Source: Actinostola sp. cb2023 (Eukaryota; Cnidaria; Anthozoa; Actiniaria; Actinostolidae). Taken from it: 64,000 bases of DNA. The notes beneath the pieces are model-generated. The model had not been told where the DNA came from. It searched no databases and worked only from the letters and a program-made list of their open reading frames with translations. The position numbers and the translations under genes are program-made. The stretch lies in contig JAUJYZ010000640.1 in assembly GCA_033675265.1 (NCBI GenBank), forward strand, positions 62,001 through 126,000, in the 5' to 3' direction. Shown piece by piece: positions 56,513 to 64,000 of this stretch (position 1 is the first letter of the stretch; each line of letters starts with the position of its first letter).

Positions 56513-59251
56513 CTTAATTCTTTCTCGCAAGTCATGCGAGCAATACCAGCAGCTTTCATCCTGTACGGTTTTAATGTCCATTCCACAGAGACAAAACTCA
56601 GACATGCTCGCCCTCGGTGGGACATATGACTGGGATCTTGATGTTGAGCTGGATGAATTGTAGCCCCTTTCACGCAGACATATCAGGGAAACATACTCGT
56701 GGCGGAAGATCTGCTCCCACCTTTCACGAGGCAGAGTGTTCTCACTATACTTACTAATAAATACATGCTTCGCCTCTCTGCCCTCCATCGAGTTAAGACC
56801 AAGGCCCATATCGTACAGCTGCTTCATGTGTTCTGTATGTGCTGGCACTATGTGACCAATGGTCCAAACAGTTGGGTTCACACTCAAAAACAGTGCATAA
56901 GTACAAAAATAATTGTAACATAATGACTTTAACTCAAGATCTTGTGATGGTGAAATGTTTACTCGTGAAAAAAGAGAAACAGCATCACGCAAGCAAAGAC
57001 AAACATAAGCAATAATGTGCAAATCATTTGAACTTGTCTTACCTTGTGGATCTACAGATGAAATTAAAAACATAAAATTGTGTAAAAAAAACCTGGAATC
57101 TCTCCCTGTGAATCTGTAGTCAAAGATTCTGCCAGAGGTCCTTGATTCATCAAACCACTTGATTATTCTCTTTGCCAACCTTGACAAATTACACTTAGTG
57201 CGCATTGCGTCAACATATTTAAAAAAACAAGAAGTGGATGGAACCTGTGAAAAAGAAATGTTGTTATAGTTAGGCAAATTAGCCAAAGATAAAACTTCAT
57301 TCAAGACAGATCTGTGTGCAAGGGCACAAGCATTATTTTTCAAATGTAAAGGATCAACATGGGCCCTGTCAATTTAAAAATTGCCCAAAAGAGGCACAAA
57401 TTCTTGTCTACTGCTTTTAGAGGCAATAAAAGTAGTAACTTTGGATCGTTTTGTTGCCTCTGCAAGCTTCTTTGGATTCTTGGCCAAGGTGCTTTTAAAT
57501 TGTTCAACTCCCTTTGCTATGGCAAGCCGGTGTTTGTACTGCCATGGCTTCCATGTGCAGTCTTTGCCATCCAGACTGAAGGTTCCTGTGATCTTATTCA
57601 GGTCATACTTGTTCACATTACCAAAAGTTGAAAAATATTTAGCACTGTTGCTGAGCTCACCTGCAATAAAACAAAGCATTTTCATGTCATTAGGTAACTC
57701 AGCAAAAATAAATTTAACATCAACAAAAGTGTTCTTATGCATGACTGAAAATGTTGTGTTCTCAATATGTTGGATGTCCTGGTGTAGTTTCTTTAAGAAC
57801 CTAGAAACAGGAACACAATTAATTTTCAGAACAGTTAGCACCGAATAGCAGGTGGTTCTCATTGCTACTGAGAACTCCTCTTCCAATATTGAGGAAGCTC
57901 ACAAGCCATGCGCATGCGGTTGAATCTTTCCCGAAAGGAGCTCCATCACCACCTATAGACACATGAAAAGTGTTAGTTTCATTGCCAAACCATGTAAGGT
58001 TATAATACTTCTCATCAAGATAAAATTGAGCTAAGTTAGTTAGGAGATCTTTGATGTCTCTATACATACCATCAACCTTATCCTGCTCTTTGAGACCATC
58101 ACAGAGAGTTTCTCTGACACTAATTAACTTACCTATATTGATTTCCTTAATACTTGGCATGAGCTTATTATACGGTACAAGTTTAGGTATATTACAATTA
58201 TTAACACTAATGCGCACTGACTTACTACCTACTTTCCTATGTGAACTATCTCTGCAGACAGCACGGTACTTTTTCTTCCCCATAACACCCCCACTATAAT
58301 ATATAGATATGCTACGGGTCAGGTTTTCATCAGACTTTTCGTATTCCTTGACACGATGATTATGGAGCTTTGGCAACACTCTGTTCTTCATCCGTGTACT
58401 TCTCCCCAGCTCTTGTACCACAACCCTGTCGCTACAGTTCTTGATAATTGTCTCCATCAGTCCAAGCTCCCCTGGTGTCCGATCTTGGCTGGTTCCACCA
58501 TGAATTTCTTGGGCTGCCTGGAAAGTATCCTCCCTTCTTCTCCTCAATGCCCTCTCACAGGGCATCAACATACTACCATCATCCTGATATCTGAATACAA
58601 AATTAATAACATCCCATGAGGTGAAATGCAGAAAAATAATATTAATTTTGTTTACAACACAGTAAGCTTATAACAGTACAGCTTAATCACACGAGAGAGT
58701 ATTTTTAAATACTCTCTCGTGTTAAAATAGCTAAAATAATAAATAAAATAGCTACATGTACATTTTTGTACATGTGTACCTTGTTGGTTTCCTTCTTCTA
58801 ATATTGGCTGACTTCTCTGACAGAAACTTTCTTTTCTTAGATGGCTGTGGCTGATCTGCCGAAAGCTCCTGGTACAACACAGTACCCTCTAGAATCCGCC
58901 TGTCTACCTCGTCTACCTTTTGATTTCAAGCTTAATTAAGTTAATTTCGAAACTAAACCTGGAAGCTGTTGACATGTGAAATTCAGCTTATTAAGTTGCG
59001 CGCTCATGCAAGCTATATATCACATACAAACTGAATCGAACTTCACAAATCAAAATCAAAAAGGTATTTTTACATTAAATTGAGAATCGAGGGCTTACCT
59101 TTGTTCTTATACGATCTAGCCGTTTTCGTTCCTTCTTCAATTCGGCTTTTTTTGCTGCTACTTTATCGGCAAGTTCTACTTCTTCTATTCGCTTCTGTCT
59201 TACAAGTCCCATAAACTGACCCACGGCGAACCGCTTATAACTTCGCTTCAT
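56513..59251 (-). pseudogene. Transposase-like gene J (full-length relative of gene I), one nonsense codon and one frameshift
   Basis: Exons 59099-59251 (MKRSYKRFAVGQF, then a coiled Lys/Glu helix), 58780-58916 (a basic motif PSKKRKF), and a long exon 58590-56513, phases consistent. The long exon contains motifs I recall from a multi-copy family in cnidarians: HVSIGGDGAPFGKDSTACAW, AELPNDMKMLCF, SKVTTFIASKSSRQEF, DRAHVDPLHLKNN, VNPTVWTIGH, GLNSMEGREAKH and a C-terminal CLCGMDI...CWYC. The conserved Asp residues hint at an RNase H-fold transposase, which is inference. Breaks: a one-base frameshift near 57838 (after ANCSEN) and TAA at 57374-57376 with the same frame continuing beyond. A donor at 56512 predicts another downstream exon not found. 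Confidence 0.7.
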
Positions 59252-60347
<1,096 letters not shown>

Positions 60348-63045
60348 CTTGTAGCTGAGACCAGACAATAGTTTTTCCTGTACCAATATTGTATGCTTTC
60401 CACATTGTCAGCGCCTGATCACTGTACCTGAAGTTATTTAGAGTGCTAACTCCCTCTAGCTTGATGGGTTGGAGGGCCTTGATGCTTGCTGCGTCAACTA
60501 GCGTAACTCTTACACCACGCACTCCGCCATAAGAGAGAATAGCTTCTCTGAAGTTATCTGCAGTCGACACATCATTTCCTTCATTAATGTAACGACGAGC
60601 ATGTGCTTTGATTGTCGCAGCCTTACGATCACATGGACCTTTCCCCCCTTGCGGGTCACTGAAGTCAACGCGTTTGACAGTTATTCCAGTTTCTTCCGCC
60701 ATCATCTGACATGCTGTTAACATTGTAGCGCTATGGTAGCACCTGGCGTTATCTTGTTTGTACATAGCGGCTATAATTTCAGGATGGTCACTCTTTAACT
60801 GCCTCAAAGTGTGTTCCATGATAGTTACCACGGTGCTACTGTCCTGATTACAGTTCTCTGCTATGTGCACAATGGCCTGGTGTTGCGGGATCTGTTCTGT
60901 TGCTGTCTTCCTGACAACCACACTTATGTGCCATGAAATTCCTCTCTTTCCAAACCAATCGGCTTGTGTTTCTCTGTATTTCTGAGGGAGGAATTTAATC
61001 TTGAGTTATGAGAACGGTATTCTCATCTAACAGACTCATTACATCTATGCGGGATTTTTCCTGCTGCAAGGATCGCAGCTGGTGTGCTTTCCAAGCATTA
61101 ATGGCCAGGATTGCCTGTTGGCAAGAAAATGCTATGTCATCTCCTTGTTCGTTTTGAATTCTCCGAGATACATCATTTACAGCGTCCTCGATAGAAGATA
61201 GGACAGTATTCAACTCCTCGGATGACGAACAGCTCAAATCATGCCTGTGGTTGCATGCGGTGCTCAACATCTCTTCTTTCTGCTCGCTAAGTGCGTAGAC
61301 ACTACAATGGTCTTTCACTTCAGATTGCTCGGAGATGTGTACCTGCAAAATGAATGAATGACATTAATAGGAGGAACGAGCGTCAACTTGTTTGTCGGAT
61401 CACTCAACTATTGTTTGTTTATTGGTTGTTTGTTTTGTTGGGTCATCTCTCCAGTCTGATGCTTGCTTCCTTCCTTCCCCATCCCTCCTATTTCTCCTCG
61501 CTTCCTTAACTTCCTCTTTCACTTCCTTCCTCTCTCCCTTCTTTCCTCTATATATTTTTCTTCCTCTCTCACGTCCTTTCCTTCCTCTTTCTCTCCCTTC
61601 TCCTCTGCCTTCCTTCTTCTCTCCCTTCAACAATTCCAGTGTGTAACAATCTGCAACAAATGTGTTTGACAAAATACCTTATAGTCGTTTATGATATACT
61701 GCTTTCCTTTTTTCAGTGCCTCTTCACAGTTCTCTACCCATTCTTTTTCTTGACCGTGACTGGCAAGTTGCTTGACAATGTTAGCCAAGTCATCAAATGC
61801 TTTTGCTTCATCTGTTGAGATGTAGTCCAAACCTTGGAGCGATTTTCTTACGGTGGCGGAGCAAACCGATAATATGCGGTACATAATAGATGGACTTAGC
61901 ACTTTCACGTTAGATTCTTGGCAGAACTGGGTGTACTGGTCGATGATCCTCTGAGGAATCATAAGACGTATCACGTTGGGAGTCTCCAAAACCTGGCCAT
62001 TTGCTAAGTGCATATAGCGTTGACCAAAGGGCAAATCTTGTACGACGTGACTGCTTGTTATAAAAGAGAGAAAGTGGTCAAGTTGGTTTTCATCTATTCT
62101 GAATCTTGGACTTTTCTCTTTAGGTACATGCTTCAGTAGATGTAACCTTGCTGCCTTAAAACGATATTCAGTCAGGCCTGGAATAAACTGTTGAATCTCA
62201 CGATATGAAACCAGGTCAGCCATAATGGCAAGGATTTGACGTCTGGTATCCCAACTTACTGCGTTTTGATACGTCTCAGCCAAAGCCTCGAGGTATTTTC
62301 TTTGAGCAGGCTGTGAAACTCCAATAACTTTATCAACAGAGCGAGAAGATGCTTGCCAAAGATGGTCGGCATCCCCTGGTGTGATGACATTTAGCACAGA
62401 CACGATAGCTTTTGTGGCTCGACTTATGTAAATGTTTTACTGCGGATGCTCATAATTTCCCACGTTTTATTGGGCTGACCGATAGGTGCATATTCAATGT
62501 CTCCACACACGCTGAGAAACTCATTCAACTTTTGCAGACTTCTTTTAGGGCGATCTAATGAACCGCTGCTGCTCTCTGTAGAATCTGAAAAGATCACAGT
62601 TGGATCATCATCCATGTTCATCTTCCCAAAAGCCGATGCTAAAGCGGAAAATGTTTCTCTCTCTGAATCCTTGAAAAAAGACAACAGTGTAATCAGTAAT
62701 AAATAATAACAATAGTTTATTTTACCAATATTGCAGCTAAAAGACTTGGTTTACATGTTGAAGATGTGAAAATTATTATAAGAGAAAAACTTAACAAAAA
62801 TTGGTAAAATAACAAATAAACAAACATAATAAATAGGGCAAACTGTAGAAGTAAACTACTTATTTCATTGTCATCATCACTGCTTTTTGTTGGACTTTGA
62901 CTGGAACACGTTGCGGTTGGTAATATACTTTCTTCACCTTCTAGTTCTATTGACGAACTAGCATCACTGGCACCCTTATGTAAGGGCGTGCCTTCCAATG
63001 CATCAAATTCCGACTTTAACTGCATTCGACACTTTTTACATATTG
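60348..63045 (-). pseudogene. Transposase-derived gene H with a lesion at a conserved motif
   Basis: Exons 62860-63045, 61678-62669 and 60348-61342, GT-AG bounded. The N-terminal exon has a CKKCR knuckle and Ser-rich acidic text. Exon 2 is largely helical (TPGDADHLWQASSRSVD, FRIDENQLDHFLSFI). Exon 3 leads to LLDENTVLITQD and then KFLPQKYRETQADWFGKRGISWH, AAMYKQDNARCYHSA, VDFSDPQGGKGPCDRKAATIK and GGVRGVRVTLVD. These three acidic blocks look like a DDE/RNase H-fold transposase core. Between TQD and KFLPQ about eight bases appear missing, giving an immediate TAA in the frame at about 61000. A second break lies in an A run near 62434. The 5' acceptor at 63046 means upstream exons lie to the right. 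Family known to me only as uncharacterised. Confidence 0.65.
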
Positions 63046-64000
63046 CTGGAAGACAATGTTTGTAATTCTAAATGGGCTATAATTTTCCAAAATGTTGCCT
63101 GCTATCAGCTTCCTCTGGGCAAAACACAGGCAGCCCAATTAACCGTTACTTTTGAGGTTATTGTTAAAAAGTATATATATATATATGAGACGTGTTTAAA
63201 TAAAAGGAGTCTAAAGTCATTAGACCCATTTGATGTACTCAGGTTGGTTTTGATTTTTGCCACCTAACGTTTGAATTGATCAATATCACAAGTTGATTAG
63301 GCTATACCCTTTTTGAAAAAACAACTCTCACTATTTTCACTGCAGAACGATGCAATAATCGATCCTCATGCAATCCGCGCGCATTCATACTTACAGTATG
63401 TACAACGCCTGCACGTAGTAATGCATGCCTCACCAACATCTGTCCTTTCAACGCAAGTCTGCAAGATGATGAAAAAGTAAACGTATGAGCTATCTTCTTG
63501 ACAATAGATCGACAAAATACCTCAAACAATCCAATAACTCGGACATGCGCGTCGGTTGATTGCGCATGCCATGCCACGTTTTTTTTAAATAGCTGTATAT
63601 ATGCTGAGTTACGCGTTACTTACAAGGCTGATGTTGACTGTAAGGTTCACAACAGGAACTAGGAATGAAAGCTGAAAGATAGAGATAGTGGGCACGTTAT
63701 TATGCTTTACATTTGATTTGAATTATTAAATTCCATGAAAATAATTCCATCTTATCATTTGGTTTTCCTCTTGGTCTATAGTTATTTATAAGTTAGCGGA
63801 CATCAGATCAGCAATTAGGCGGCCGGCCTCTTGTTGTTAGCTTAATGTAGTTAGTGATAATTGCATGGTACTACTACTACTACTAATATTAATAACTGGG
63901 TACTTATATAGCGCATTTCACCGAAGTCTCAATGCGCTTTACAATTGAGTAACTGAAATGAAATAAATATACTGCGGGAAAAAATATTAAGGAACTACTT
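63046..64000. other. Right end: no firm gene; SINE-like TATAGCGC repeat
   Basis: A minus-strand frame at 63302-63577 is arginine-rich and not recognisable. Near 63905-63950 ACTTATATAGCGCATTTCAC...AATGCGCTTTACAA is a widespread animal dispersed-repeat signature. Confidence 0.4.

Noticed and set aside
8973..57376. Stop-codon reassignment (TAA read as sense) suggested by several in-frame TAA codons
   Set aside because: HECT-A and HECT-C end at normal TAG or keep ordinary codons, and the TAA lesions occur only in transposon-type genes, which fits decay.
63302..63577. 91-codon minus-strand frame near the right end
   Set aside because: Arg/His-rich with no recognisable motif and no splice link to gene H that keeps the frame.

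Overview
The window is nuclear DNA from an animal. The genes are split by GT-AG introns with long spacers, the sequence is AT-rich, and it is packed with transposable elements. The gene families I recognise suggest an early-branching metazoan: HECT ligases with CUE-like modules, a SWIM/YqaJ exonuclease gene, an intron-bearing integrase-core gene, and a LINE of the L1/Tx1 style. A cnidarian such as a coral or anemone is my best guess, with a sponge second. This is inferred from gene content, not proven. I saw no bacterial operons, CRISPR arrays, tRNAs or rRNAs.

Layout. 1-3568 (-): HECT-type E3 ligase gene A, running off the left edge. 5246-6933 (+): remnant of a CACTA/EnSpm-like transposase. 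7946-10454 (+): SWIM zinc finger plus YqaJ-like nuclease, with two in-frame stops. 11849-15510 (-): the N-terminal half of a second HECT-family gene (B) without a visible HECT domain. 15696-16345: a 41-bp satellite. 16348-17231 (-): the 3' end of an unknown acidic gene. 17872-25339 (+): a spliced DDE integrase-core gene whose first exon is split by a 2.5-kb foldback element. 26075-42135 (-): a full HECT gene C whose exons and phases can be traced. One of its coding exons is split by 11.3 kb of LTR retroelement (29167-40498), arranged LTR-internal-LTR-internal-LTR with a 4-bp target duplication outside. 42953-43634 (+) and 51019-51910 (+): two small genes with similar C-termini. 44566-47294 (-) and 56513-59251 (-): a truncated and a longer member of one transposase-like family. 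49952-50863 (-): a zinc-finger gene divergent from 51019. 53268-55148 (-): a 5'-truncated LINE. 60348-63045 (-): another transposase-derived gene with a lesion at a conserved motif.

The most unusual object is the LTR element. It keeps gag, a zinc knuckle, an aspartic protease and an Env-like membrane protein, but has no reverse transcriptase, RNase H or integrase. Both tandem copies share that gap, so it looks like a non-autonomous retroelement that depends on enzymes supplied in trans. Its insertion inside an exon of HECT gene C, with the empty-site reading frame exactly open, is a clear gene disruption.

Many reading frames (HECT-C, gene F, gene H, the retroelement copies) are broken by single-base length changes, mostly in homopolymer runs. 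Part of this may be assembly error rather than biology. Elsewhere the breaks are nonsense codons or larger deletions that do look like decay. Small inverted-repeat elements of several classes (TA, TTAA and 8-bp target duplications) fill introns and intergenic DNA.
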